Assembly (NCBI RefSeq): GCF_025860405.1 | Contig: NZ_CP063785.1 | Location: 7,441,390 to 7,505,389 of the forward strand | DNA: 64,000 nt | Direction of reading: 5' to 3' | DNA from: Tolypothrix sp. PCC 7712 | GTDB lineage: Bacteria; Cyanobacteriota; Cyanobacteriia; Cyanobacteriales; Nostocaceae | Part shown: piece by piece, positions 51,117 to 59,517 of the stretch | Position numbering within the stretch: the first letter of the stretch is position 1 | How the letters are laid out: each line of letters opens with the position of its first letter | The notes under the pieces: model-generated | What the model was told of the DNA's origin: nothing | Databases searched by the model: none | Seen by the model: the letters and a program-made list of their open reading frames with translations, nothing else | Program-made: the position numbers and the translations under genes

Positions 51117-53180
51117 TCATGAGAGATAATCGCGTAAATTTGCTAAATTCTCACGCACAGTCACAGTATTAGGATGATTCCCTCCTAAACTTCGCTCAAA
51201 AATATTCAAAGCTTGGAGAAACAGGGGTTCGGCTTGGTCGTACTTTCCTTGGGAATTGTAGAGATATGCCAAATTGTTGAGGCTTTGGGCGAAATGGGGA
51301 TGATTATCTCCCAGCAGACGTTTATAGAGTTCTAAAGCTTGGAGAAACAGGGGTTCGGCTTGGTGGTACTTTCCTTGGGAATAGTAGAGTTTAGCCAAGT
51401 TGTTGAGACTTAAGGCGACATCGGGATGATTGTCTCCCAGCAGGCGTTGTCTGAGTTCTAACGCTTGGAGATAAAGGGGTTCGGCTTGGTCGTACTTTCC
51501 TTGGAAATAGTAGAGTAATGCCAAGTTGTTGAGGCTGGTAGCGACTGAGGGATGATTGTCTCCCAGCAGGCGTTGTTTCAGTTCTAAAGCTTGGAGATGC
51601 AGGGTTTCGGCTTGGTCGTACTTTCCTTGGGATTCGTAGAGTCCTGCCAAGTTGTTGAGGCTAGTGGCGACATCGGGATGATTGTCTCCCAGCAGGCGTT
51701 GTCTGAGTTCTAAAGCTTGGAGATACAGGGGTTCGGCTTGGTCATACTTTCCTTGGGAATAGTAGAGATGTGCCAAGTTGTTGAGGCTGCTGGCGACATG
51801 ACGATGATTGTCTCCCAGTAGGCGTTTACAGAGTTCTAAAGCTTGGAGATACAGGGGTTCAGCTTGGTCGTACTTTCCTTGGGATTCATAGAGTCCTGCC
51901 AAGTTGTTGAGGCTGGCGGCGACATCGGGATGATTGTCTCCCAAGCGGTGTTGTACTGTTGATAAACACTGTTGATTCCAAGGTTCGGCTTGGGTATATA
52001 ACCCTTGTCCTTCATAGAAGCGAATCAAGCCGACGAAAGTCCAAACTATATCTTCATCACTGACGTATTGAATGAGATTGTTTGCTACTTCAGCTATGTG
52101 TGCTATGGCAAGGGAAACAGTGTTAATTTCTTCAAGTATGGGAGTCCCAGGAATTTTTTTAGCAACTGCTACCATTACCTGAGAAAACGATCGCTTAAGT
52201 TCCTCTGCTTGCTCTAAACCTGTAAACTTAGATTGGAAAAATTCCCGCAGTAGGGGATGTAGTTGATAAATTCCTTCATCTTTGCGCTGGAGTAAATGCA
52301 GATTCAATAATTTATCATCCCGAATTTCCTCTAACTCGCCCTCATCTTTCTCTGTTAAGCACTGTTCTACAAAGTTCCAAGGTATGGGTGCGGCGGCAAA
52401 TAAACTGAGTACACAGCCTAATAACTTATCACCCTCTGCTAATTCCTGCCAACTCAACTCAAAGGCGGCTTTTATTCCCCGTTGTGCTGTCATATCTGCT
52501 TCTGGGTTGACAGTTGCAGGTTGTTCTAGTCGCTTTTCCTTTAATCGCCCCATCATTTTCGATAGGGACAAATCCGGTTTTCGTGCCAAATATCGCCCCA
52601 CCAACTCCAAACCCAAAGGCAAATACCCCAGCCATTCGCACAATTGATTTGCTACATCTAATTCTCTCTCAATTCGCTCTGGTGTTTCTGCCAGCAAAGA
52701 CCGTAACAACTCCAACGCTGCATCTGGTTGTAATACATCTAAAGATAATTGCTTGATGGCTGCACCCAACTTTTTGCGCGTAGTCATTAACACTTTAAAT
52801 CTGGAAGATGCGCCCTGTAGGTAAGGTCTGACTTGCTGGTAATCTGTAACATCATCCACCACCAGCAGCACATTACCCTCACGCCAATTCCGCCAGCAGT
52901 ATTGTACTTGTGCAGGTAAATCAAATTCTTCTGGTGGCTTTAAATCAAGCTGAGTTCTGGCAAACCGCACCACTTGAGAGCCAAAATCCTCAACTTTCGC
53001 CTGTAACCAGCACAGTCCACCTTTGTAGTTTTCGCGCTGAGTCATGGCATATTGCAAGGCGAGTTCTGTTTTACCCAGTCCACCCATTCCCAAAATAGCC
53101 GCAATGGCTACTTGGTTATTTTCCTGCAATAGTTTGTGGAGTTCTTGCAGTTCTTCATCGCGTCCCACAAATTTCACCAC
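51117..53180 (-). CDS. NB-ARC/TPR STAND protein, main part
   Basis: A 687-codon frame starting at a GTG. NB-ARC ATPase: P-loop ILGMGGLGKTELA near 35, Walker B-like NVLLVVDDVTDY near 105, VLMTTRKKLG sensor near 130, GLPL-like LGYLPLGLELV near 190. Residues ~395-685 are seven 42-residue TPRs of kinesin-light-chain type (SLNNLAGLYESQGKYDQAEP and variants), some nearly identical at DNA level. Upstream, the frame stays open except for one TGA at ~53249 and joins the 53250-53711 gene, so the original protein was probably ~865 aa. NLR-like STAND proteins of this design sense phage or stress and trigger an N-terminal effector. Whether the truncated form works is unknown. Confidence 0.85.
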   Translation of the reverse strand: MVKFVGRDEELQELHKLLQENNQVAIAAILGMGGLGKTELALQYAMTQRENYKGGLCWLQAKVEDFGSQVVRFARTQLDLKPPEEFDLPAQVQYCWRNWREGNVLLVVDDVTDYQQVRPYLQGASSRFKVLMTTRKKLGAAIKQLSLDVLQPDAALELLRSLLAETPERIERELDVANQLCEWLGYLPLGLELVGRYLARKPDLSLSKMMGRLKEKRLEQPATVNPEADMTAQRGIKAAFELSWQELAEGDKLLGCVLSLFAAAPIPWNFVEQCLTEKDEGELEEIRDDKLLNLHLLQRKDEGIYQLHPLLREFFQSKFTGLEQAEELKRSFSQVMVAVAKKIPGTPILEEINTVSLAIAHIAEVANNLIQYVSDEDIVWTFVGLIRFYEGQGLYTQAEPWNQQCLSTVQHRLGDNHPDVAASLNNLAGLYESQGKYDQAEPLYLQALELCKRLLGDNHRHVASSLNNLAHLYYSQGKYDQAEPLYLQALELRQRLLGDNHPDVATSLNNLAGLYESQGKYDQAETLHLQALELKQRLLGDNHPSVATSLNNLALLYYFQGKYDQAEPLYLQALELRQRLLGDNHPDVALSLNNLAKLYYSQGKYHQAEPLFLQALELYKRLLGDNHPHFAQSLNNLAYLYNSQGKYDQAEPLFLQALNIFERSLGGNHPNTVTVRENLANLRDYLS

Positions 53181-53249
53181 CCCACTCAGGGGTAAATTTT
53201 GCGGTATTTCAGGATTTGACTTTACCCGTTCCTGTTCGGGCGACTGTAG

Positions 53250-53711
53250 TCAGTTGTATGTGTTGTGCTGTTCCCCAATTGTGATTTGTTGGGCAACCAT
53301 TGCCCCTTTTTCAGCTTGGATACTTTCTGCTAACTTGGCAAAGTTATTCACAATTGCTGGCTGCGCTTGAATTTCTGCGGCTAATTTTTGAATTTCCTTC
53401 GCCTTGGGGGATTCATCTTGATTGATTGTGGCTTCTACTTCCCGCACCGATTGAGCAATATCGTCATCTTTATCGGCTGCGGCTTTCAACTCCAACACAG
53501 CTTGACCATAATCTAACGCCTCCTGTGTGTTTTCCTGTGACGTATTCGCCAATGACGAGGGCAGTTTATTTTTCTGGCGCAGCCGTGCGATTAACTCGTT
53601 ACTTTTTTCTAATGCTGCTTCTCCCAGCTTTTCGCCTGTTTTTTCTAAAGCCTTAGTTAAAACTATAGTAGCGATCGCAGTTCCTACGGCTGTTAAGGTT
53701 ACTGGTTCCAT
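53250..53711 (-). CDS. N-terminal part of the NB-ARC/TPR protein (ends at in-frame TGA)
   Basis: A 153-aa frame: a hydrophobic start (VGTAIATIVLTKALEKTGEK) followed by helical sequence (SVREVEATINQDESPKAKEI; IVNNFAKLAESIQAEKGAMV) ending IGEQHNTYN. After the TGA the same frame continues LQSPEQERVKSNPEIPQNLP into the NB-ARC start. This is the usual N-terminal effector-associated region of cyanobacterial STAND proteins, here cut by a single nonsense codon. Separate translation of the two halves, readthrough, a sequencing error or a pseudogene are all possible. Confidence 0.75.
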   Translation of the reverse strand: MEPVTLTAVGTAIATIVLTKALEKTGEKLGEAALEKSNELIARLRQKNKLPSSLANTSQENTQEALDYGQAVLELKAAADKDDDIAQSVREVEATINQDESPKAKEIQKLAAEIQAQPAIVNNFAKLAESIQAEKGAMVAQQITIGEQHNTYN

Positions 53712-53859
53712 AACTTAAGAATAATAATACGAGATTATACTGATTTTTCCTCAGCATAACAGTTTCTCAACAGAGAAAAAGCGTTGCTTGATTTTTGCAG
53801 CATGGCTGACTTACAAGCTTGGTTGGAAGCAGTGGAAGATTAATTTGCCACTAAATTAA

Positions 53860-56800
53860 CTAACTTTTTACACCTTCAATCACCATCACTAACCGAGTAA
53901 TAGGCGACTCTCCAGGTAACAAGTGAGTATCCCGCCAATATTGCTGACGGTCTCTGAGATACTTATACATTTCCTCCCGTTCTGAGAGCAACTTTTTAGC
54001 AGAGGCACTATTTGGGTCAATTTCAGCTAACCGCTTATTAATTATATCCAGCCGTTTTTGACTCCACTGTTTCAGTCGCTGTTCTTCTTGCTGCAATAGG
54101 GGTTTGATTTTTTCTTGTCGTTGTTTTTCCAAATTTTGTAAATATGTCAAACTTGCTTCCACCGCAGCAGTAATAAATATTTCTCCTGCTGCAAGCTGCA
54201 CTGGAGTTTGGGTATTTGCTAGCTTTTCAAACCCTGCATCAGCTAAAGTCTCTTGTAAGGGCGCAATTTCACATTTTCCCCCGCGATGGATGCGAACTGC
54301 ATGGGCATCTACTACCAAAGGCGTACCAGCTTTTGATGGAACTTGTCCAATAAAACAAAATGCCAGTTCCCCTGCTTCCAGTTCCTGGGAAATCACAACA
54401 GGAGCTTCTCCTCGCGCAAATTGCATTAATAACCTTTCCACCAACCATTGCATAATGGGGTGAGTCTCGCTACACAAAAGTTCTTTCGACCAATAACCAG
54501 AAGTATTACGAGCAGCAGTAATTGCCAACTTTACCCGTTCGACATCATCTGTTAGCCGAAACTGATCGTGTTCCTGCCAAGCTTCTTGAGGAATTGCCGT
54601 TGCCCCGAAAATAATATCATTTGCCTGGGAAGACTGACCCAAACGCCGTTTCAAATCATCAGGTGCAGTTAGCGTCATCATCCGTCCTTCAACTTCAATG
54701 GGCAGATAGTCTCTATTTGATTCGCGTAATAATTTATACGCTTCTTGTAAAAACTCGAAATCTTTATAGAAGCGAATGCGGTTAGTTTGGAGAGTAAGCG
54801 AACAATTATTACTGAGTTTTTTATCTTCTTTTCCCCCTTCTGCTTTTCCTCCACCTAGCAAAAAAGCCAGCAGGTCATCATCATCCTTAGTATTACCAAC
54901 TGAGATAATAGATTCTAATTCGCCAGCTTCATCCGAAACTGATTGATTTTGTACTACCTGTAGTTCCAAAATATTGCGATCGCCTTTCAACAATCCTTGT
55001 TCAGCAATATACTCTGCTTCTTTTTCTGGATCGTACAGTTTTAGCAGACTCTCCCCAGAACGGGTACTGCGGTTAATTTCCTCAACTTTATTAATTAACC
55101 GTTCAAAAATTGCCGAGTCCCCCTTAAGTAAACCAGTTTTTGTCTCCACCATCAAATACCGAATGATGGGCGATTGAGTTTGCCCAATGCGATCGACCCG
55201 CCCGTTGCGTTGAATCAGTGTAATAATCGACCAAGGTAAATCGTAGTGGATGACATGGTGACATTGGTGATGTAAGTTAATCCCCTCTGATGCTACATCG
55301 GTAGCGATCATCATCCGCACAGGTGAGGTTTTTGTGCCAAATGCCTCCACTGCCGCCATCAAATGTACATCGGGACAAGCTCCACTAATTGAAGCGATCG
55401 CCTGCTTTGCCTGGTCTTCAAACCTTTCGCTGTGTTTAAGTTTGAATTCCTTAGCAACAGCTTCTGCTAGTGCTTTTTGTGTCTCAATATATTCCGTAAA
55501 AACTAAGATACGCAGGCTACTATCCTGACCATTCCAGCCAACTTTACGCAATTGCTCAAGTAAAAGTTTGAACCGTGATGAATCTTCAAGGGAAAGTTGC
55601 TTCAAGTTTTCTTCCAGCCTTTTTAAATATGGAAGCTCTGGACTTTTAGAGTTTTCTGCCTGGATTTTTTTAACTCGTTTTGCAACTGTACTCCGACAAG
55701 ATTCTGGACTAGAAAGAAACTGTTTATACAATCCATACTGAATTAAACGCTGGTTTCGCCAATCAGAATATTGCCCTGCTTCCTTCGCTATTTGAGCTGC
55801 TTGTCGAAGTTCTCCCAAAATACTGTAAGCCGCTTCCTCTCCATCGGTCGCTTGTATCGCAGTTTCCCCAATTGGCACAACCACTCGGTCAGTAAGTTCC
55901 TGTCCAATTTGGCTGCGGACATCTTCCTTAAACCGCATTAAATAAAAACCGCGAATATCTTCTGCATCATACTCGCGGTGACGGGGGTCGGGAATTGCAG
56001 AAGGGTCAAGTAAAGAAATTAAACGCCCAAAGGTTTCTCGCTTGCCATTGTGGGGAGTTGCGGTTGTCAACAACATTGTATCCGCCCGTCTTGACAGCAA
56101 TCTTGCCAACCGATGCGCCTGATGGTTTTCGGGAACGCTAGCGCCAGCAACGTTGTGCGCTTCATCAATGACCACCACATCCCAATGGGCGGACTCCAAA
56201 AAGTGGCGATAACGTCCCGCATCTTTGAGAGTATCAATGCTAATTATGACCCGATGGTAAATTTCAAAAGGATTTTTATTCGTGGGAATACGCAACCTTA
56301 ACTTAGCAATACCCTGGGAATCCAAACGCACAAGAGGAATCGAAAAACGGTTCCAAAGCTCTGCTTGGAACTGAGTCAACATCGATTTTTTCGATAAAAC
56401 CAAAATGCGATCGCCTCGTCCCCGGCGCATTAATTCGGTTAAAATCATGCCGACCTGGATTGTTTTCCCCAAACCAACAGCATCAGCAAGTAATAATCGA
56501 GGACGAAGTTGTTCCAATGCACGTCGTACAGATGTTACCTGAAAGGACATCGGGTCAAATGCACCTAAACCGACCAAATCAGGTTCCTCACCAGCTGCTG
56601 GCATCTGTCTCAATTGGGCTTCCAGGAATAGTTTTGCACGACGAAAACCATTTGAATTATCTGCAACCAGCTTAGTTTTGCGCGGATTAACTGCCTCAAT
56701 TCGATCTAGCTGCGTCAAAAAAATCGACTGATGTCCTCGAACCAAATCATCAACCCCAACGACATGTACTGCATATTCCGTGCCAGCATCGTTAGACGCT

Positions 56801-56877
56801 TCAACGCGCTGCACAAGCCATTCCGCATCACGACACAGTATTCGCATTCCGGGGGCAAGGGTAAGGACACTGGGCAT
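53860..56877 (-). CDS. drmD: SNF2-like helicase DrmD (DISARM class 1 type)
   Basis: About 1005 aa. The SF2/SNF2 core shows LLADAVGLGKTIQVGMIL near 130, DEAH in VVIDEAHNVAG near 235, LLTTATPHNG, ILVFTEYIETQKALAEAV, and LIQRNGRVDRIGQTQSP near 560, followed by a long C-terminal part with a coiled coil (KLLSEREEMYKYLRDRQQYW). The start is taken as ATG 56877 (PSVLTLAPGMRILCRDAEWL); a TTG 27 bases earlier is weaker. In class 1 DISARM, DrmD is encoded next to the adenine methylase DrmMI; here a PglX/DrmMI-like methylase lies 3.4 kb downstream on the same strand. DrmD assignment is from pattern memory; a general phage-defence SNF2 helicase is the fallback. Confidence 0.82.
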   Translation of the reverse strand: MPSVLTLAPGMRILCRDAEWLVQRVEASNDAGTEYAVHVVGVDDLVRGHQSIFLTQLDRIEAVNPRKTKLVADNSNGFRRAKLFLEAQLRQMPAAGEEPDLVGLGAFDPMSFQVTSVRRALEQLRPRLLLADAVGLGKTIQVGMILTELMRRGRGDRILVLSKKSMLTQFQAELWNRFSIPLVRLDSQGIAKLRLRIPTNKNPFEIYHRVIISIDTLKDAGRYRHFLESAHWDVVVIDEAHNVAGASVPENHQAHRLARLLSRRADTMLLTTATPHNGKRETFGRLISLLDPSAIPDPRHREYDAEDIRGFYLMRFKEDVRSQIGQELTDRVVVPIGETAIQATDGEEAAYSILGELRQAAQIAKEAGQYSDWRNQRLIQYGLYKQFLSSPESCRSTVAKRVKKIQAENSKSPELPYLKRLEENLKQLSLEDSSRFKLLLEQLRKVGWNGQDSSLRILVFTEYIETQKALAEAVAKEFKLKHSERFEDQAKQAIASISGACPDVHLMAAVEAFGTKTSPVRMMIATDVASEGINLHHQCHHVIHYDLPWSIITLIQRNGRVDRIGQTQSPIIRYLMVETKTGLLKGDSAIFERLINKVEEINRSTRSGESLLKLYDPEKEAEYIAEQGLLKGDRNILELQVVQNQSVSDEAGELESIISVGNTKDDDDLLAFLLGGGKAEGGKEDKKLSNNCSLTLQTNRIRFYKDFEFLQEAYKLLRESNRDYLPIEVEGRMMTLTAPDDLKRRLGQSSQANDIIFGATAIPQEAWQEHDQFRLTDDVERVKLAITAARNTSGYWSKELLCSETHPIMQWLVERLLMQFARGEAPVVISQELEAGELAFCFIGQVPSKAGTPLVVDAHAVRIHRGGKCEIAPLQETLADAGFEKLANTQTPVQLAAGEIFITAAVEASLTYLQNLEKQRQEKIKPLLQQEEQRLKQWSQKRLDIINKRLAEIDPNSASAKKLLSEREEMYKYLRDRQQYWRDTHLLPGESPITRLVMVIEGVKS

Positions 56878-56991
56878 CGGGTATGAGTCCTGAATATTAG
56901 GCAAAACTCATTAATTATACTAGGCGTAGAATCAAGATTAAATATTTTCCAGCCTTCTTTATATGCAAACTTTCTAAGACATAAAAAGAAC

Positions 56992-57981
56992 CTAAAATTC
57001 CGGCACGAACAACTCTTTTCTTGCCCCCGCATAATGCTCGTAAATCATCTTGGCACTCGTACCGACTAACTTGGCGATGTCCTTGGCATCCAACATCCTC
57101 ATTCCCCCATCGGGCATCAAAATTGGTGTTTCCAGTGCTGCGGTAATAAAGGTATGTCTGGTTTGATACAAATTACGGTATTCAATATTACTATCCAATC
57201 TTTTCAATACCGAATTCCATGCCCTGTTGTTGAGATTATGGGTATCAATCCATCCTCCTTTCGGTGCTGGAAACACTTTGTCTTCCCCCGTCACACCTTC
57301 TGGCTTAATGGATTGTAACAGCCCTGCCAACTTCGGATTTATGGGAAAAGACCGCTTTTTCTGCGTTTTTAACCCCTTTTTACAAACCAAGCCATTTTCT
57401 GACTCCACCACAGCCTGCTCAAAGCGAATTGTCCGAAAATCATCTGTGATATGTTTCCACTGCAAAGCCACCGCTTCGGATGGTCTACAGCCAGTCATAA
57501 ACAGGAATTCAATGAAAGGGGCATAGTATTTGTAATGGCGATCGCTCTTAAAAGTCTGAATGATTTTATCCCGTTCTGCCAAGGAAAAAGGGTCAATATC
57601 CGTATCCTCCGACTCACCTTTGGGAACCCGAATATCGGCAGCCATCCCCACAAACGGATTATTGGTAATTAGTTGAGATTTCACAGCCCAATTGCAACAG
57701 GCATTTATTTGCGTCAAAATACGTTTTGCAGAATTGGCCGTTTTATTCGCCACCAACCAGTCTCTAATTGCAACTGCATCGTCAATAGACTTCTTTGGCA
57801 GGTACAAATTAAGACAACGGTCAACTTTCTGATAATCCTTTGCCAGGGTACTTGGAGAAGCATTTGGTCGCTTAAATTCTACATATTTCTCCCACAACTG
57901 GGGAAGGGTTGGTTGGGACTTTTGCGATGGTGTACCTGCTTGAGCCTTACGGACAGAACCTTCGGGGGTATATTTGCTTAA
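56992..57981 (-). pseudogene. Tyrosine recombinase/integrase, catalytic part (frameshifted)
   Basis: The frame contains the core-binding domain (KYVEFKRPNASPSTLAKDYQ) and the catalytic domain: MTGCRPSEAVALQWKH (first arginine), RHTF in LYQTRHTFITAAL, and the nucleophile tyrosine in MIYEHYAGARKEL near the C-terminus. In-frame sequence upstream of the annotated TTG (DLSKYTPEGSVRKAQAGTPS) shows the gene originally continued from the arm-binding part at 57978-58193 in the next frame; one base is missing in GACCCAAGG near 57982. Catalytic residues are intact. It lies beside the tRNA-Phe fragment and is the likely integrase of the element to the left. Confidence 0.85.
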
Positions 57982-58193
57982 ATCCTTGGGTCAAACCGCT
58001 CGCACAAAATATCTTTTTCGATTTCTGAGGCTTTGAGTTGGGCTAGCTTCCAATGTTGTGGTGTGTCAGGATAGCCCGTGGAAATATAATGACGCTTGCC
58101 AGCAAAATGGAAGCGCAGCTGAATGCGTCCATTGGAAAGAATGGCTGTGACAGAACCCTTGGAAGCCCTGCCAGTTGGGGTTTTCGTTTTCAT
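57978..58193 (-). pseudogene. Integrase N-terminal arm-binding domain (frameshifted from catalytic part)
   Basis: A 71-aa frame (MKTKTPTGRASKGSVTAILS, then IQLRFHFAGKRHYISTGYPD) matching the N-terminal arm-type DNA-binding domain of cyanobacterial phage-like integrases. It ends at a TAA created by the frameshift. Together with 56992-57981 it would give ~400 aa. A -1/+1 programmed shift is conceivable but CCCAAGG is not a classic slippery site. Confidence 0.8.
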
Positions 58194-58202
58194 GGGGTAT
58201 CT

Positions 58203-58251
58203 GGTGTAAGCTACATTCTAGTCTACACAAGGATTACACCATCTTTACACC
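58203..58251. promoter_or_regulatory. Putative integrase arm sites, left cluster (TTACACC)
   Basis: TTACACC at 58234 and 58245, 11 bp apart, with an inverted GGTGTAA at 58203. A matching pair lies on the other side of the tRNA fragment. Confidence 0.5.
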
Positions 58252-58359
58252 ATTTTTTTCGCTAAATTGACCTAAACATACCCAATAATTTGATTACAGC
58301 TTTTTTTACTAAACCTCCAAAACCCTTGCTCTGTGGGAGAAATCTAGATTTTGGAGTAA

Positions 58360-58404
58360 TGCCAGGAACCAGACTTGAACTGGTGACACGAGGATTTTCA
58401 GTCC
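58360..58404 (-). other. Attachment site: 45-bp 3' fragment of tRNA-Phe(GAA)
   Basis: Reading the minus strand, GGACTGAAAATCC is the anticodon arm (GAA, Phe), followed by a variable loop, T arm (CCAGTTCAAGTCTGG) and acceptor strand TTCCTGGC plus A. The 5' half of the tRNA is missing. A partial tRNA 3' end beside an integrase gene marks an integrative-element junction. The 3' side points toward the integrase. Confidence 0.82.
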
Positions 58405-59009
58405 GAGGACTATTTAGTATCTGCAAGGGTTTTGAGTAATAAAACCTTTATTACACCCAATTTACACCCAATTTCTCCTACTATTGGTCTGTGCTTGTCT
58501 GGTTTTAATCGGGTTCTTAACGATTTCGATCAGGCTGGAAAGCCTAAGATTTTCAATATAAAGATAATTCTTGACTAATTCTATATGAAGCAAGGCTATA
58601 TTCCCTGATAGACTTCAGCCTGTGGCTACTCGAACAAAGTCTGCTTACGCTTCGCAATGGCTTTGCTAAATGCAAGCTAGTTAGACGTATCTTGATCAAG
58701 AACCGATATTAGAAGGTGAATTCCTAACCTTGTCTTCTTCGCTAGATAAATTTATATCGAAATTTTGTCAGGGAGAAGAATAGCATAATTTAGCTCAACT
58801 GCTTGAAAACTCCACCGACCTAGCTAATAGAGTCTGTAGTTGCCTAAATACCCAACTACTTTACACTTCTTTACAATATTAGCCAAAAAATCCATTAATA
58901 ATTGACCCCGTATAAGCTGAGTTAGTGTACAAAAAGCTCCAAATTGCAACGTTAATTGCCATTGTGAGCATGATTATTCATCTAATATGGAGACAAAAAT
59001 TCTTCTTAT
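58405..59009. other. Intergenic gap right of the att site
   Basis: No gene recognised. GCAAGGGTTTT at 58423-58433 is the inverse complement of AAAACCCTTGC at 58319-58329, so the tRNA fragment sits inside an 11-bp inverted repeat. The TTACACC pair is at 58451-58468. The rest is AT-rich; the promoter of the 59010 gene is probably near 58960. Confidence 0.55.
58451..58468. promoter_or_regulatory. Putative integrase arm sites, right cluster (TTACACC)
   Basis: TTACACCCAAT occurs twice in direct tandem (58451 and 58462), 11 bp apart, matching the spacing of the left cluster. Confidence 0.5.
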
Positions 59010-59306
59010 ATGGGCAATTCCAAACCTCAAGACTATCAGTTTGTTACTAAGCAGGTAATGTCTGAAGTAACTGGTTTATCAAGTAACACTTTGAAGAAAT
59101 ATAGACTTCAGGGAAAATTGCAGAGGGATATTCATTGGATCACCCTTAACTCAAGAGTTGTGAGATATAACATTACCCTTGTGTTGGATTGGGTACAGAA
59201 CCACATTAGTAATCCTAAAGCCCACTTGAGAGCCATTGAAAATTATTTGGCTGACTTACCTTCTAACCAACCAAAAAGAAGACGCAATAGTTCTAAGCAG
59301 AGATGA
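59010..59306 (+). CDS. Excisionase/AlpA-like small DNA-binding protein
   Basis: A 98-aa basic protein: VTKQVMSEVTGLSSNTLKKY followed by RLQGKLQRDIHWITLNSRVV, the MerR/AlpA-type winged helix used by excisionases and phage regulators. The C-terminal third is basic (PKRRRNSSKQR). It is upstream of a primase-helicase on the same strand, as in integrative plasmids and P4-like satellites. It could direct excision or control the primase gene. The ribosome site is weak. Confidence 0.7.
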   Translation: MGNSKPQDYQFVTKQVMSEVTGLSSNTLKKYRLQGKLQRDIHWITLNSRVVRYNITLVLDWVQNHISNPKAHLRAIENYLADLPSNQPKRRRNSSKQR

Positions 59307-59517
59307 TTGAGTCTCTAAAACAATTCTGCTGCTCCGAGGAACCGAGATAATTATTCGGATAAGCAACGCCAGAAATTCTTCTCACGATCCTCAATAAGGA
59401 CGTAAAAATACTTGCTACTCAAGTAGATATTGACTACCTGTTCTGTTTGCACAAAAAAAGCCATTAGTCAGCAATCATTGCTCTACTTATGGCTCTCGTA
59501 AAATTTTTTTCTAAAGT

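Noticed and set aside
58360..58404. Functional tRNA-Phe gene
   Set aside because: Only the anticodon arm to 3' end is present; the D arm and 5' acceptor strand are replaced by unrelated sequence.
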